A stretch of DNA of 64,000 nucleotides from Oscillospiraceae bacterium (GCA_902793285.1 CADBCV010000013.1:16235-80234); one strand, 5' to 3'; numbered from the stretch's first letter, positions 51,331 to 62,907 are shown. Notes: a model not told the origin generated them from the sequence alone. Made by a program: numbers and translations.

Positions 51331-53025
51331 ATGTATACAGAAAACAAAATCTGGATGGCCCAGTCTGACAAGCGCCTCTACCTGCTGCCGAACATGGCAA
51401 ACCGCCACGGCCTGATCGCGGGCGCCACCGGCACCGGCAAAACCGTCACCATGAAGGTCATGGCGGAGTCCTTCTCGGATATGGGCGTGCCGGTCTTCCT
51501 CGCAGACATCAAGGGCGACCTCACCGGCATGTGCAAGCCCGGCAGGGACAGCGCCGACATGCAGGCGCGCATCTCACGCTTCGGCATCGAAAACTTCTCC
51601 TACAAGGGCTATCCCACCCGCTTCTGGGACATCTTCGGCGAGGCGGGGCATCCCGTGCGCGTCACGGTGAGCTCCATGGGCCCCGTGCTGCTGGCAAGGC
51701 TCCTCGGCCTCACGGAGATCCAGACCGGCGTTTTGAACATCGTCTTCAAGGTCGCGGACGACAACGGCCTGCTGCTGCTCGATCTCAAGGATCTGCGCGC
51801 CATGCTCCAGTTCGTAGGCGAGAACCGCGCGGAGTTCACCGTGGAGTACGGCAACGTCTCCGCCGCGAGCATCGGCGCCATCCAGCGCGCCCTGCTCGCT
51901 TTCGAGCAGGAGGGCGGCGAGCTCTTCTTCGGCGAGCCGGAGCTCGACATCTCCGACTGGATGGCCACCGACGAGAGCGGCCGCGGCTACATCAACGTCC
52001 TCTCCAGCCAGAAGCTCATTCAGTCGCCCACGGTCTACGCGACCTTCCTGCTCTGGATGCTGACCGAGCTCTTCGAGCGTCTCCCCGAGGTGGGCGATCT
52101 CGACAAGCCCAAGATGATCTTCTTCTTTGACGAGGCGCACCTGCTCTTTAACGGGATGCCGAAGGCGCTCTTGCAGAAGATCGTCCAGGTGGTCAAGCTC
52201 ATCCGCTCCAAGGCCGTCGGCGTCTACTTCATCAGCCAGAGCCCGAGCGATATCCCCGGCGACGTGCTGGCCCAGCTCTCCAACCGTGTCCAACACGCCC
52301 TGCGCGCCTACACCCCGGACGAGCAGAAGGCCGTCCGCGCCGCGGCGAGGGCCTTCCGCGCAAACCCCGCCTTCAAGACCGAGGACGCCATCATGGAGCT
52401 CGGCGTCGGCGAGGCGCTTGTGAGCTTCCTCGATGAGGACGGCATCCCCAGCATCGTCGAGCGCGCCTCCATCCTCCCGCCCCAGAGCCTGATGGGGGCT
52501 GCCGGGACCGAGGAGGTACGGCTTCGCATCTACGGCGACACGCTGGACGCCAAGTACCGCGAGGGCGTGGACCGCGAGTCCGCCTATGAGATCCTCACCC
52601 GCGCGAATGCCGAGCTTGAGAAGCAGCGGGCCGAGGCTGCCGCCGCCGCGGCGGAGGAAGCCGCGCGCAAGAAGGCCGAGGCCGAGGCCGAAAAGCAGCG
52701 CCTGAGAGAGGAGGCCGCCGCCGAGAAGCAGCGTCTCAAGGAGGAGGCCGCGGCGCTCAAGGCCGCCGAGAAGGAGGCCCTTGCCGCCGAGAAGGCCGCC
52801 GAGCGGGAAGCCGCGAAGAAAAAGAAGATCGCCCAGCAGGCCGCGACGACCGCCGCCTCCACGGTGGTGGGCGCGCTCTCCACGAACCTCATCAACGCCG
52901 CGACCGGCGGCAAGACCACGAGCGCCCAGACCATCGCGAAGCGCGCCGCGCGGAATGCCCTGACCTCCGCCATGCGCTCCGGCTCCACCGCCATCATCCG
53001 CGGACTGTTCGGGAACAAGAAGTAA
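51331..53025 (+). CDS. HerA-like / DUF853 ATPase with a long coiled-coil tail
   Basis: 564 residues. A RecA-fold helicase HerA-like domain spans about 1-410: Walker A GATGTGKT (31-38), [11 protein letters not shown], Walker [24 protein letters not shown] highly charged coiled coil (about 420-500, [20 protein letters not shown]-like heptads) follows, then an Ala/Thr-rich end [12 protein letters not shown]. The family is annotated as a predicted ATPase of unknown cell role. It stands alone with its own promoter; no nuclease (NurA/SIR2) partner is adjacent, so a defence role is not supported. Confidence 0.88.
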   Translation: MYTENKIWMAQSDKRLYLLPNMANRHGLIAGATGTGKTVTMKVMAESFSDMGVPVFLADIKGDLTGMCKPGRDSADMQARISRFGIENFSYKGYPTRFWDIFGEAGHPVRVTVSSMGPVLLARLLGLTEIQTGVLNIVFKVADDNGLLLLDLKDLRAMLQFVGENRAEFTVEYGNVSAASIGAIQRALLAFEQEGGELFFGEPELDISDWMATDESGRGYINVLSSQKLIQSPTVYATFLLWMLTELFERLPEVGDLDKPKMIFFFDEAHLLFNGMPKALLQKIVQVVKLIRSKAVGVYFISQSPSDIPGDVLAQLSNRVQHALRAYTPDEQKAVRAAARAFRANPAFKTEDAIMELGVGEALVSFLDEDGIPSIVERASILPPQSLMGAAGTEEVRLRIYGDTLDAKYREGVDRESAYEILTRANAELEKQRAEAAAAAAEEAARKKAEAEAEKQRLREEAAAEKQRLKEEAAALKAAEKEALAAEKAAEREAAKKKKIAQQAATTAASTVVGALSTNLINAATGGKTTSAQTIAKRAARNALTSAMRSGSTAIIRGLFGNKK

Positions 53026-53057
53026 GCGCGAAGAGGCAAAAAAGTCGGTATGAACCC

Positions 53058-53223
53058 GTAGGGGATGTTAGCAGCTAAAACTCCATGTCATTCTGAGGAG
53101 CGAAGCGACGAAGAATCCCGTAGACAACCGGGAGATCCTTCGCTTGCGCGAACATTAGAGATTCTTTGCGGCTTGCCGCTTAAGGTGTTATAAGCTAGTA
53201 GGGGCGGCTATCAGCCGTCCGGC
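53058..53223. repeat. Dispersed repeats after the ATPase gene
   Basis: CCGTAGGGGATG (about 53056-53067), the third TCATTCTGAGGAGCGAAGCG copy (53086-53121), and AGTAGGGGCGGCTATCAGCCG (about 53199-53219). Confidence 0.65.
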
Positions 53224-53247
53224 AGTATCAGATAACCATATAAATGC

Positions 53248-53297
53248 AATGTACGGCGAAATCGCAGCATTTTGCGAAATCGCCGTACATTTTTTGT
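53248..53297 (+). terminator. Intrinsic terminator
   Basis: AATGTACGGCGA (53248-53259) pairs with TCGCCGTACATT (53280-53291), followed by TTTTTGTG. It lies 223 bp after the ATPase gene, with repeats in between. Confidence 0.75.
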
Positions 53298-53305
53298 GTG
53301 TCGTA

Positions 53306-53430
53306 TCATAGAGCCGCGCGGGACGTCGAGGGCGCCGTCCCCTACGACAGGCGGCAAGATTTCTGCATCATGGTTCGATTGTACCGCATCGTAGGTTTGC
53401 TGGCGGCTGATAGCCGCCCCTACGGTGCCG
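53306..53430. repeat. Paired GTAGGGGAC / GTAGGGGCGG modules with common spacer
   Basis: GACGTCGAGGGCGCCGTCCCCTACGACAGGCGGCAAG, then ATGGTTCGATTGTACCGCATCG, then GGCGGCTGATAGCCGCCCCTACGG (quoted in parts of the stretch 53324-53424). The spacer matches those near 25710 and 36650. Confidence 0.65.
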
Positions 53431-53439
53431 GTGGGATTT

Positions 53440-54438
53440 TTACTCCGCTTCTCGCTCGCCGCAGCAGCTCAGGTAGAGGCGGTGCACAATTACGGCGAGC
53501 CCCAGGCAGCAGAAGGCCATGCCGCCGTAGCAACTGAGATACCAGTCGCCGTGGCGCTGCACGAGATACTCCGTCATCCCGATGCCGGCGAGCAGAATGA
53601 GCCACAAAACCCACAGCAGCCAGTGCCAGAGTCGCCGGCCGTTTGCCCGCACGGAGAGGACGCTGTAATAGACAAGCAGCGCGAGGATGCACACGGCGGA
53701 GAGGATCTGCACGATGCTCACAAAGCCGTTGATGGGCAGAAAGCTCGAGTCATAGCGGGTGGAGTCCATCACAAACTCGGACGCCGAGTAGTAGAGCAGG
53801 AACATGGCAACGGTGTTCCCCTGACTCCGTCCCGCTTTCATGGGGATCTCGCGGCGCTTGAGATAAAATTTCAGCACGCACGCGCAGAGAAGCAGCAGGA
53901 TAAAGAAGTGCGCGAAGAAGGTGGCGAAGCGGTATTCCACCGCGCCTGCGGAGTTTGTGATCCCGGCTGCAAAGGGCAGGTGCTGCAAAACAGAGCTCGT
54001 CACGGGGATCTTGCTGCGGCAGGCGTTATTGAACAGGGAGCTTAAGCGCACGAAGGCGATCGCGAGGGCGAGCCCCGGGGCCGCAGCGTCGAGGAGCTTT
54101 GCGGTGTCCCCGTCATCGAGCTTCGCGGCGAGGAAGGCGGCAAGCCACACCCCGGGAATCGCGGCGGAGAGGACGTAGCTGCCGGCGGAGTAGTCGGTCA
54201 TGGCCCGCACAAGGCCGGCGTACTGCTCCTGATGGCAGTACCAGTGCAGAAGGCGGCAGAGGGGGACAGAGAACAGCAGGGCCAATGGGAAAAACAGCAG
54301 CATCGAGACAAGGCGGCCCTTGCCCGTCACCTGCAGGGAGAGACTCATAAAGAGCGCCGCGAGAAGCCCCACGCCGATGATGATCGCGCTCCAGTACAGA
54401 ACGGTACTGCCGCTGTAGACGGCGATAGGATTGATCAT
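53440..54438 (-). CDS. Prolipoprotein diacylglyceryl transferase (Lgt)-like membrane protein
   Basis: 332 residues with about eight membrane helices. The Lgt-like segment is LDAAAPGLALAIAFVRLSSLFNN, where Lgt enzymes carry a conserved R-x-GNF-N motif, and STRYDSSFLPINGFVSIVQ resembles the later R(Y)D...SQ region. Some catalytic positions differ (LSSLFNNACRSKIP), so activity is uncertain. The gene overlaps the NAGPA-type gene by 4 bp and is the last gene of a six-gene run. Confidence 0.65.
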   Translation of the reverse strand: MINPIAVYSGSTVLYWSAIIIGVGLLAALFMSLSLQVTGKGRLVSMLLFFPLALLFSVPLCRLLHWYCHQEQYAGLVRAMTDYSAGSYVLSAAIPGVWLAAFLAAKLDDGDTAKLLDAAAPGLALAIAFVRLSSLFNNACRSKIPVTSSVLQHLPFAAGITNSAGAVEYRFATFFAHFFILLLLCACVLKFYLKRREIPMKAGRSQGNTVAMFLLYYSASEFVMDSTRYDSSFLPINGFVSIVQILSAVCILALLVYYSVLSVRANGRRLWHWLLWVLWLILLAGIGMTEYLVQRHGDWYLSCYGGMAFCCLGLAVIVHRLYLSCCGEREAE

Positions 54439-55982
54439 GGGCGCACCTCCTCCGGGATCGCGGTGGCAAAGTAGATGATATCGCTGACCGCGCGTTCAAA
54501 GCCGAAATCCACATGGTTGATGGGCCCGCCCATCATGATGATCTCCGCGGTCTGGCCGCCGTCGAGGGTATAGGCTTTCCAGACGTTCTTGGAGTAGATG
54601 ATGCGCGCAAGCTCGTTGACGGTGGCGCGGGGTCTCGCATCGGGCGTGTGGTTGATGGTCATGAGCAGGTAGTGCAGCTCGTCCGTCATGGCGATGCAGG
54701 AGCGGGAGTATTCGGTGTTGATCTCGCCGATGGGGTAGGCGGCGCAGTACTGCAGCTCGCCGTTATCCACGAGCACCGGCCCGAAGGCCACGGCGAAAAC
54801 CACGTCGTTGTCCTGCATGAAGCGCTCGGCCTCGCCCTCGCCCATGAGCTCGCCCGCGCGGGAGAAGAGCATGTCGCCCGACGCCGTGAAGAAGCAGGAG
54901 TCCACCTGGGCGGGGTTGTTGCGGTAGAGCTTGCGCTGGTAGGCCGTGATGCCGAGATCGCGGAAGGCGTAGAAGTCCCCGTTCATGGCGACCACCGCGT
55001 TGGAAGCGTTTGCCATGTCGGAGGCGTAGAGCTGGACGCTCGAGCTGTAGCTGTCGTCGGCGAGCTTGCGCCGGAGCTGGGAGCCGTGGGCCACCTTGAC
55101 CTCGGCAAAGGTGCAGCAGCGCTGCTCGATATATTCCTTCCAGGCGACGACGAAGATCGTGTCGTCAAAGTAGTAGCGGATCGGCTCGTCCGGCACAAAA
55201 TCCGCGCTGGGGTCAAAGGTCATCTTCTGCCCGTCGAGCAGGATGGAGGCGCGCTGGATGAGCGCCTCGATGTCCGCGGGGTCATAGGTCGTGCCGAAGC
55301 CGTTGGGGTCCGGGGCGGGCGCGACGGTGAGGCTCTCCTGCAGGGTGTAGATCTTGCGGATGTAGGCGAGATCGCCCATGGCGTCGGCCGCGGCGTTGTT
55401 GACATACACGTCGAGCTTGTCCGAAAGGCGCAGCTTCGTGTCCGTCCCCGAGAAGGCGGCGCTGCCGGAGGCCGGGTGCAGGTACAAAAGCACCCAGCAG
55501 AGGATCGCGAGCGTCATCGCAAGAAACAGGAGCGACAGGAGCGCGCGCAGGGCCCAGGGGATGCGGCGCTTTTTATATTCGCGCGGGGGCCTGGAGGGTT
55601 TGGGCTCCTTTTCCGCTTTGAGTTTCTTCTCCGGTTTCGGGGCCTTTGCGGGCTTTTCCGTTTTGGTGTTCTGTCCGAAGCGGCGCTTCTTTCCCGTCTG
55701 CGGCTCTTCGGCGGGGGCTTCCTCTTCCTCGGCAAGCTCCCGGCTCGTCTGGGCAAAGCGGGTGTCGAGCGCGGAGAGATCAAAGAGGACCGTGGCCTCC
55801 GGCGCGGGCTCCTGTTCCGTCTCCGCCGTCTCCACGTAATCCGGCTCCTCCGGCTCTGTATAGACCGGCTCCTCCCTCATGGGGGCGGCGGGCTTTTTCT
55901 CCGCCGGGGCGGGCGTGTCATCGCCGCGAAACTCCGCGAGGATGGCGTCGAGCTCGCTGTAATCAAAGCTGTCTTTGCTCAT
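54435..55982 (-). CDS. Phosphodiester glycosidase (NAGPA-type) domain membrane protein
   Basis: 515 residues. A long charged cytoplasmic arm (about 1-140, Pro/Glu then Lys/Pro rich) is followed by one membrane helix (about 147-170) and an external domain; the NAGPA fold occupies about 305-510 (AVVAMNGDFYAFRDLG, SCIAMTDELHYLLMT, and the closing YTLDGGQTAEIIMMGGPINH). Related domains remove blocking sugars or act on wall glycopolymers; the substrate here is unknown. The neighbours (serine hydrolase, Lgt-like) support an envelope role. Confidence 0.85.
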   Translation of the reverse strand: MSKDSFDYSELDAILAEFRGDDTPAPAEKKPAAPMREEPVYTEPEEPDYVETAETEQEPAPEATVLFDLSALDTRFAQTSRELAEEEEAPAEEPQTGKKRRFGQNTKTEKPAKAPKPEKKLKAEKEPKPSRPPREYKKRRIPWALRALLSLLFLAMTLAILCWVLLYLHPASGSAAFSGTDTKLRLSDKLDVYVNNAAADAMGDLAYIRKIYTLQESLTVAPAPDPNGFGTTYDPADIEALIQRASILLDGQKMTFDPSADFVPDEPIRYYFDDTIFVVAWKEYIEQRCCTFAEVKVAHGSQLRRKLADDSYSSSVQLYASDMANASNAVVAMNGDFYAFRDLGITAYQRKLYRNNPAQVDSCFFTASGDMLFSRAGELMGEGEAERFMQDNDVVFAVAFGPVLVDNGELQYCAAYPIGEINTEYSRSCIAMTDELHYLLMTINHTPDARPRATVNELARIIYSKNVWKAYTLDGGQTAEIIMMGGPINHVDFGFERAVSDIIYFATAIPEEVRP

Positions 55983-55996
55983 ACACTCTCCCCCTC

Positions 55997-57595
55997 TCAG
56001 TAGCCGATCCCGCCGGCGAGAGCGCGCAGCAGCGCGGCATTCGTGAGCACCTGCCAGCGCCCGTCGGCGTAGGCCAGGGAGAGCTCAAAAGCGGCCTCGG
56101 TGTAGTAGTCCGGGGCGTCCTGCAGCACCGTGTCGAGGGCGTTGAGATAGGCCTCGTTTGCGATCTCGGGGCGGTAGCGGTTGTTTTCGTCATACACCTC
56201 ATGGGTGGAGCGGACCTGGACGATCCGCCGGGCCTCCTCCTGGGTCTGTTGGGCCACGGCCTCCTCCATGCGGTTCAGATCGAGATAGGTAAAGCGCACG
56301 GGCTGCACAGCCTCGAGCTTATCCACGCGGCACTCCCCGTCGAGAGCATAGGAAAAGCTCTCATGCAGGGCGGTGTAGATCTTCCGCCCCGCGGGGCTTG
56401 CCGGGGCCTCGCCGAGACCGAGATCCGAGTAGTCGCGCAGCTCGTGATAGGCGCTCTCATAGTCTCCCGCGCAGACCGCGCCGAGAAAGCGCGCGGCGCT
56501 CTCCGCGGGGTCGCCGCTGGGCTTTGCCAGGACCGTGCCGTAGTAGACCCCGCCGACTGCGAGCAGCATGGCGGAGGCGCTGAGAAGCAGTGACATAAGA
56601 AGCCCCGGAAAACGCGCGTGATACCGCAGGCACAGAACGATCAGGAGGATGAGCCCCGCAAGCAGAAAGAGACCCACCGCCGCGAGCGGGACAAAGATCG
56701 GCAGCTCCACGCGCGCGGGCGCGGGCTCCGGCGTCGGCTGGGGCTCCGGCGTCACGACCGGGGCGGGCGTCGGGGTCGGCTCCGGCGTCGGCGCGGGCTT
56801 ATTGGCAAGCGTCTCGGCATATTCGCACATGGCGGTGCACCAGGCAGTCAGAAACTCCTCGCTCGTGTTGAAGCTCGCGGTGAACATCACAAGCGCGATG
56901 GGCTGCGTCGTAAAGCAGATGGCGCAGTCGTTGAGGATCGGGATATAGCTGTCCGGGGGCGACATCCAGCCCGGCTTCTGGGCGATGCGAAAGCGCGGCT
57001 CGTTGAGCTTGAAGAAGCGGTCGGTCATGGCCTGCTGCATCGTGGGGATGATGTCGGGAAAGCGCTCCTGCTCGTCATAGAGGAGCTTGAGACAGTGGAT
57101 AAACTCCCGCGCGGTGTAGTAGTTGTGCATCGTGATCTCGACAGACTCGCTCCCCGGCTCCACCCCCATGTAGGGCGCGGTGAGCACGCGGAAATTATCG
57201 TACCCGTCGAGAAAGGTGTTGAAGAGAAACATGGCGTTCTCATTGCTCGAGTCGATGAGAACCGCGTCCTGCACATCCTTGTAGGAGAAGTACTCCTCAT
57301 ACGGGGTCCAGTCGAGACTGCCGTCGGCCAGGTGCTCGGCAAAATACATACACAGCGGCACCTTGTACATACTCGCGGCGACGGCGTATTCGTCGCCGTT
57401 GATGTAGTGCTCCTCCCCGGTCACAAGGTTCAGATAGCCCGCGTGGATGGAGGACTCGTCCATCTCGTACTCGGCGAAGACCTTTGCGTTCACCTCGTCC
57501 CAGGAGGGGTCCTCCTCGGCCCGTGCGGGCGGTGTGAGCCCCAGGCAGAGCAGCAGCGCCGCGGCCGCGGCCGTGAATCTTTGAAATGCTCTCAT
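55997..57595 (-). CDS. Exported serine hydrolase, beta-lactamase-like, with C-terminal membrane part
   Basis: 532 residues. Signal peptide 1-26 (ends PARAEED). The class A-type catalytic domain (about 35-270) has S75-x-x-K78 in VAASMYKVPL and SSN at 116-118; in the third motif KPG stands where KTG or KSG is expected. A Pro/Thr linker (about 272-300), two membrane helices (about 303-325 and 333-355) and an unrecognised external domain (about 365-530) follow. It may be a DD-peptidase-like enzyme or sensor. The start overlaps the upstream gene (ATGA). Confidence 0.8.
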   Translation of the reverse strand: MRAFQRFTAAAAALLLCLGLTPPARAEEDPSWDEVNAKVFAEYEMDESSIHAGYLNLVTGEEHYINGDEYAVAASMYKVPLCMYFAEHLADGSLDWTPYEEYFSYKDVQDAVLIDSSNENAMFLFNTFLDGYDNFRVLTAPYMGVEPGSESVEITMHNYYTAREFIHCLKLLYDEQERFPDIIPTMQQAMTDRFFKLNEPRFRIAQKPGWMSPPDSYIPILNDCAICFTTQPIALVMFTASFNTSEEFLTAWCTAMCEYAETLANKPAPTPEPTPTPAPVVTPEPQPTPEPAPARVELPIFVPLAAVGLFLLAGLILLIVLCLRYHARFPGLLMSLLLSASAMLLAVGGVYYGTVLAKPSGDPAESAARFLGAVCAGDYESAYHELRDYSDLGLGEAPASPAGRKIYTALHESFSYALDGECRVDKLEAVQPVRFTYLDLNRMEEAVAQQTQEEARRIVQVRSTHEVYDENNRYRPEIANEAYLNALDTVLQDAPDYYTEAAFELSLAYADGRWQVLTNAALLRALAGGIGY

Positions 57596-58381
57596 GCAGA
57601 CACTCCATTAAAAACTGATAGTCGATTTATTAATTTTATCATATCCCGCCGATTTTGCAAGCCCAATGCGGGCTTTTTTGCAAAGGGCAGCTTCTGCGCG
57701 GCGTGGCGGAGGAGGGAGGGCTTTTGCTCCGTTTCACGCTCTGCGGGGGTCAGCCCCTCAAAGCGCAGCAGGGCCACCTGGGGCTCGATGTCGGCGGTGA
57801 CGGTGATGCGGTCCGTGTCGTAGTGCTTGACCATACTGGGGGCGAAGTGCTTGGTCAGCTCCTCCACATGCTCAAGCCGCCGGGGGCCGCGCTTTCCGTC
57901 CCGGTAATGCATGGGGATGAGCACCTTGGGAAAAAGCTCCTCGCTCAGGCGGAACACCTCCTGCGACGGGAGGGCCGTGCAGGAACCCGCGGTGATCATC
58001 ATGGCGTCAAGGTTGTAGAGCTTGCCCGCCTGCTCCCCGGTGAGAGGCGCGCCGATGTCGCCCATGTGGGCCACGCGGATGCCGTCGGCCTCGATGAGGT
58101 GGATGAGACAGGACCCGCGCATGATGCCGCAGACCGTGTCGTGCCAGACCTCCATGGGCGTGACGGTGAAGGGGCAGTCAGCCGCCGGCCTCTCGGAGAG
58201 CACGACGCCCTCTCTGTAATTATGCCCGTAGCTCTCGTGGCTGATGAGGAGCCTGTCGGCCTTCACGCCCCGGAGCTTCGGATAGCCAGGGGATGTAGTC
58301 GGCGTTGTACGGGTCGATGCACAGGGTATAGCCCCTGTGCGTCACGGTAAAGCAGGCGTGTCCCAGCCAGCGTATCTCCAT
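57592..58381 (-). pseudogene. MBL-fold metal-dependent hydrolase, frameshifted near the N-terminus
   Basis: From ATG 58381 the frame reads MEIRWLGHACFTVTHRGYTL, CIDPYNADYIP, the normal start of an MBL (UlaG-like) hydrolase; then the continuing sequence PKLRGVKADRLLISHESYGHN is in another frame that runs to 57592 (GSCLIHLIEADGIRVAHMGD, IPMHY). The shift lies near 58288, where removing one base restores one 263-residue protein. The HxHxD loop is replaced by SHESYGHN. It is broken, unless the extra base is a sequencing error or frameshifting occurs. The downstream overlap with the serine hydrolase is intact. Confidence 0.8.
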
Positions 58382-58384
58382 GGT

Positions 58385-59308
58385 TTACCCCTCCATGATA
58401 TGCATTGCCCGGAGCTGCGGGCTCTCGATGTGCGAGGCGATCTCAAAGGCGTGGGGCTCCAGATAATCCCAGCTCCCGTGGGTGAGGCGCTGCGCTTTGA
58501 GTTCCGCAATGACGGCGGCGCAGATATCCTCGATGACGGCGGACTTCAGAATGCGGCCCTGCTCGTCGTTCTCCGCCGTGAGCAGAAATTCCAACGCCTC
58601 GCGCAGGCTCGAGAGGCGCTCAAGCCCCGCCATCGCCCGGAGCTGCCACTTGTAATAGGGCATGTGCCGCCGGTTTAATAGAAAGATTGCCCCGCAGGCG
58701 GCGTTGACAAATTCCGTCAGGGCGAGCATCGCCGCGCCGTACTCCCCGTGGCGCACACAGCGGGGGTAATTATACTGCCCCGCCTGGGCCATGGCGATCA
58801 CCCGCGCGGCGAGCTTTTTGAGACGCACATCCTCCGGCATCCCGGTGAGGAGCGTGTCCCGGATGGAAGAGAAGAGCCCCTGGTCGTCGCGGAAGACCTC
58901 GCCGTTCGTGGCCTCCGCGAGCGCGTGGGACGGGATGGCGAGCCACTGCGGCAAATCCTCCGGCGCGCCGGAGGTCCCGGTATAGCGCTCGTAGAAATCG
59001 CGGATGCGGCGCACGCCCCGGCTCGTCTCGCCGAGGGCGCTGCGCTCCTTCGCCCGCTGAAAGGGCAGGGCGCGGTAGGCGCGCGAAAGCTCCACGCCGA
59101 TGGCGCGGTCCGTCTCGTCGTCGATCCAGAGGCAGAAGCCCTCGGGAAAGTCGTGGTCGCGGGAGAGCGCGTCGTCAAAGCCGAAGCACTCGGACCCGTG
59201 GCCCGCAAGCCCCGCGGCGATGCGCCCGGCATAAGCGGGAAAGAGCCGCTCGATCATGTCCGCGCCGTAGCGCTCATAGAGGCGTCTCGCCTCCTCAAGT
59301 CCCTGCAT
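58385..59308 (-). CDS. DUF4037 protein (nucleotidyltransferase-like)
   Basis: 307 residues from ATG 59308. The early segment AGLAGHGSECFGFDDALSRDHDF is the GS...D.D nucleotidyltransferase-like core recognisable in DUF4037, and a helical domain (about 190-300) follows, including CVRHGEYGAAMLAL. Function unknown; minimal nucleotidyltransferases of this kind modify small molecules or proteins. It overlaps the TPR gene by 14 bp, a pairing that suggests the two act together. Confidence 0.8.
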   Translation of the reverse strand: MQGLEEARRLYERYGADMIERLFPAYAGRIAAGLAGHGSECFGFDDALSRDHDFPEGFCLWIDDETDRAIGVELSRAYRALPFQRAKERSALGETSRGVRRIRDFYERYTGTSGAPEDLPQWLAIPSHALAEATNGEVFRDDQGLFSSIRDTLLTGMPEDVRLKKLAARVIAMAQAGQYNYPRCVRHGEYGAAMLALTEFVNAACGAIFLLNRRHMPYYKWQLRAMAGLERLSSLREALEFLLTAENDEQGRILKSAVIEDICAAVIAELKAQRLTHGSWDYLEPHAFEIASHIESPQLRAMHIMEG

Positions 59309-60113
59309 AGATCGCCTCCGCCCTTTCCCGAAGCTCCTTCGCGTAGAGGAAGAAGCCAAAATGATCGAAGGTCGGCGCGCACTTGGAGATGGTGAAGGCG
59401 TGGTAGCCGTCCCGGGGGAGATCCGGGGCGTTGAGACACGCCCAGGCCATGTCGAGACAGTCCGCGATGCGCGCGTCCTCCGCATCGCGCTTCCCGTACA
59501 GCTCGGCAAGATTGCACCAGGTCACGGCGCTGTCGTTCTCCGGGTGCTCGGTCTTCTCGATCGTCTGGAGGGCGAGATCGAAAAAGCGCTCGGCGCTCTT
59601 CACATCGCCGACATCGTCATAGCTCAGCGCCATGTTGTTGTAGAGCCCCGCGAAGCGGTAGTCCGCGGGGTCGAGATGGTCGGCATAGACCCGGGCGACA
59701 TGCGTGAAGATGGGGATGGACTCCGCCGCGTGCCCGAAGGCTTTGAGCGTCGTCGCGGCGTTCAGGAGGATCGTCGCCCCGGAGACGGTGCGGCCGAGGC
59801 AGTGGGCGCGGATGATTGCAAGCGCGTGATTCACAGCCGCAAGGCCCTTCTCCGCCTCCTGTGTCCGGCGGTACTGGCCCAGAAGCTCACTCGTCACGCT
59901 CACTTCCGCGCGCCAGTCGCCGACCTGCCGCGCTGTCTCGAGCGCCCCCTCCAGAAGATCGCGCGCGTCCTCCTCGCGCCCCTGATTGCACAGGGCGTCA
60001 AAGCGCGCGATGAGGCGCGGCACATCCACGGAATGCGGACAGGGCGCAGCGTCCGGCGTGCCGGTATACTGCGCTGTATCAAAAATGCAGCAAAATTCGT
60101 TGTGATCCATCAA
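59295..60113 (-). CDS. Tetratricopeptide-repeat protein
   Basis: 272 residues. At least four TPR-like helix pairs at about 38-235 (GREEDARDLLEGALETARQV, EAEKGLAAVNHALAII, LYNNMALSYDDVGDVKSAER, TWCNLAELYGKRDAEDA), with an unusual N-terminal segment bearing two Cys. ATG 60113 or 60110 may start it. It is first gene of the leftward run; TATAAT at 60225-60230 (minus strand) is a candidate -10. Likely a protein-protein scaffold for the DUF4037 partner. Confidence 0.8.
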   Translation of the reverse strand: MMDHNEFCCIFDTAQYTGTPDAAPCPHSVDVPRLIARFDALCNQGREEDARDLLEGALETARQVGDWRAEVSVTSELLGQYRRTQEAEKGLAAVNHALAIIRAHCLGRTVSGATILLNAATTLKAFGHAAESIPIFTHVARVYADHLDPADYRFAGLYNNMALSYDDVGDVKSAERFFDLALQTIEKTEHPENDSAVTWCNLAELYGKRDAEDARIADCLDMAWACLNAPDLPRDGYHAFTISKCAPTFDHFGFFLYAKELRERAEAIYAGT

Positions 60114-60159
60114 GCAGACTCCAAATATGATCGGTTCGTGATGTAACGGCTGAATGCCG

Positions 60160-60192
60160 CGCTGTCTGACCTCCCTTTCAAAAAGGGAGCTT
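60160..60192. repeat. CTCCCTTT/AAAGGGAG hairpin repeat
   Basis: ACCTCCCTTTCAAAAAGGGAG followed by CTTGGA; the same unit recurs at about 63861-63885 near the right edge. Confidence 0.6.
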
Positions 60193-60259
60193 GGATGCTG
60201 ACCCAGCCCGTGCTGAATAATGCATTATACCATACAAAGCCCGAAGCGCCAACTGCTTC

Positions 60260-60288
60260 TTGAAAGAAACGCGCCGAATGGGTATAAT
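60260..60288 (+). promoter_or_regulatory. Sigma-A promoter of the DUF255 gene
   Basis: TTGAAA (60260-60265), 17-bp spacer, TATAAT (60283-60288), 31 bp before ATG 60320. Confidence 0.8.
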
Positions 60289-60319
60289 AAATGAAAAAAC
60301 AGTGTCTGGAGGCTCCGGT

Positions 60320-62293
<1,974 letters not shown>

Positions 62294-62307
62294 GAGGAGG
62301 CGCGAAG

Positions 62308-62907
62308 ATGAAAAAGACCGCCGCGCTCCTGCTGGCGCTTTTGCTGGCCGTTCTGCTGGCCGGCTGCGGCAGAGAGAAGGAGGAGGCCGCCGCCCCCACG
62401 GCGACGCCGGCCCCCACCCCCACGCCGAACGAGGTGTTTGAGGTCCGCCTTGATCTCAACAACCTCTATACTTACTTTGACTACAAGGAATACCGCGCGG
62501 ACGTGCGGGACGAGAGCACGGCCGAGATAAACTCCGCCACCGTCGCCTACGGGCTGCAGCTCAAGCCCCAGTTCACCGCCGCGAACGACCCCGCGCACAA
62601 GGACACCATGACCCTGCGCTTTGAGGCGGAGGGCGTGGTGATGAGCGGGGACTTCGACATCGACTTTCGCACCCTCACTTTCACCGGGACCCCCGCGACG
62701 AGCGAGCGCGTCCAGGTGAGCGAGCTTCTGCACTTCTGGCCCAAGGGGGACCGGACCACCACCTGGGCCTTCGGCAACTACTCCAGCAGCAACATCATGT
62801 ACTTTGAGTCCTTCCGCGTCACCGAGGTCTCGGGCAGCGTCTATTTGAAAATGGCGGATCTGAACGCCGCCCCCACGCCCACCTTCATCCCGCACCCGAC
62901 AGTGTGA
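62308..62907 (+). CDS. Lipoprotein of unknown function
   Basis: 199 residues from ATG 62308 (GAGGAGG upstream). Lipobox LLAGC at about 16-20, a Pro/Thr linker ([12 protein letters not shown], about 29-40), then a beta-rich domain of about 150 residues without a recognised motif (EVRLDLNNLYTYFDYKEY, VMSGDFDIDFRTLTF). Fourteen bases after the DUF255 gene, so cotranscribed. Resembles the next lipoprotein only in its linker. Confidence 0.75.
   Translation: MKKTAALLLALLLAVLLAGCGREKEEAAAPTATPAPTPTPNEVFEVRLDLNNLYTYFDYKEYRADVRDESTAEINSATVAYGLQLKPQFTAANDPAHKDTMTLRFEAEGVVMSGDFDIDFRTLTFTGTPATSERVQVSELLHFWPKGDRTTTWAFGNYSSSNIMYFESFRVTEVSGSVYLKMADLNAAPTPTFIPHPTV

Noticed and set aside
51331-53025. HerA-type ATPase as part of an antiphage system
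   Set aside because: No nuclease, SIR2 or NurA partner adjoins it; the DUF853-type ATPase with coiled coil is common as a solitary housekeeping gene.
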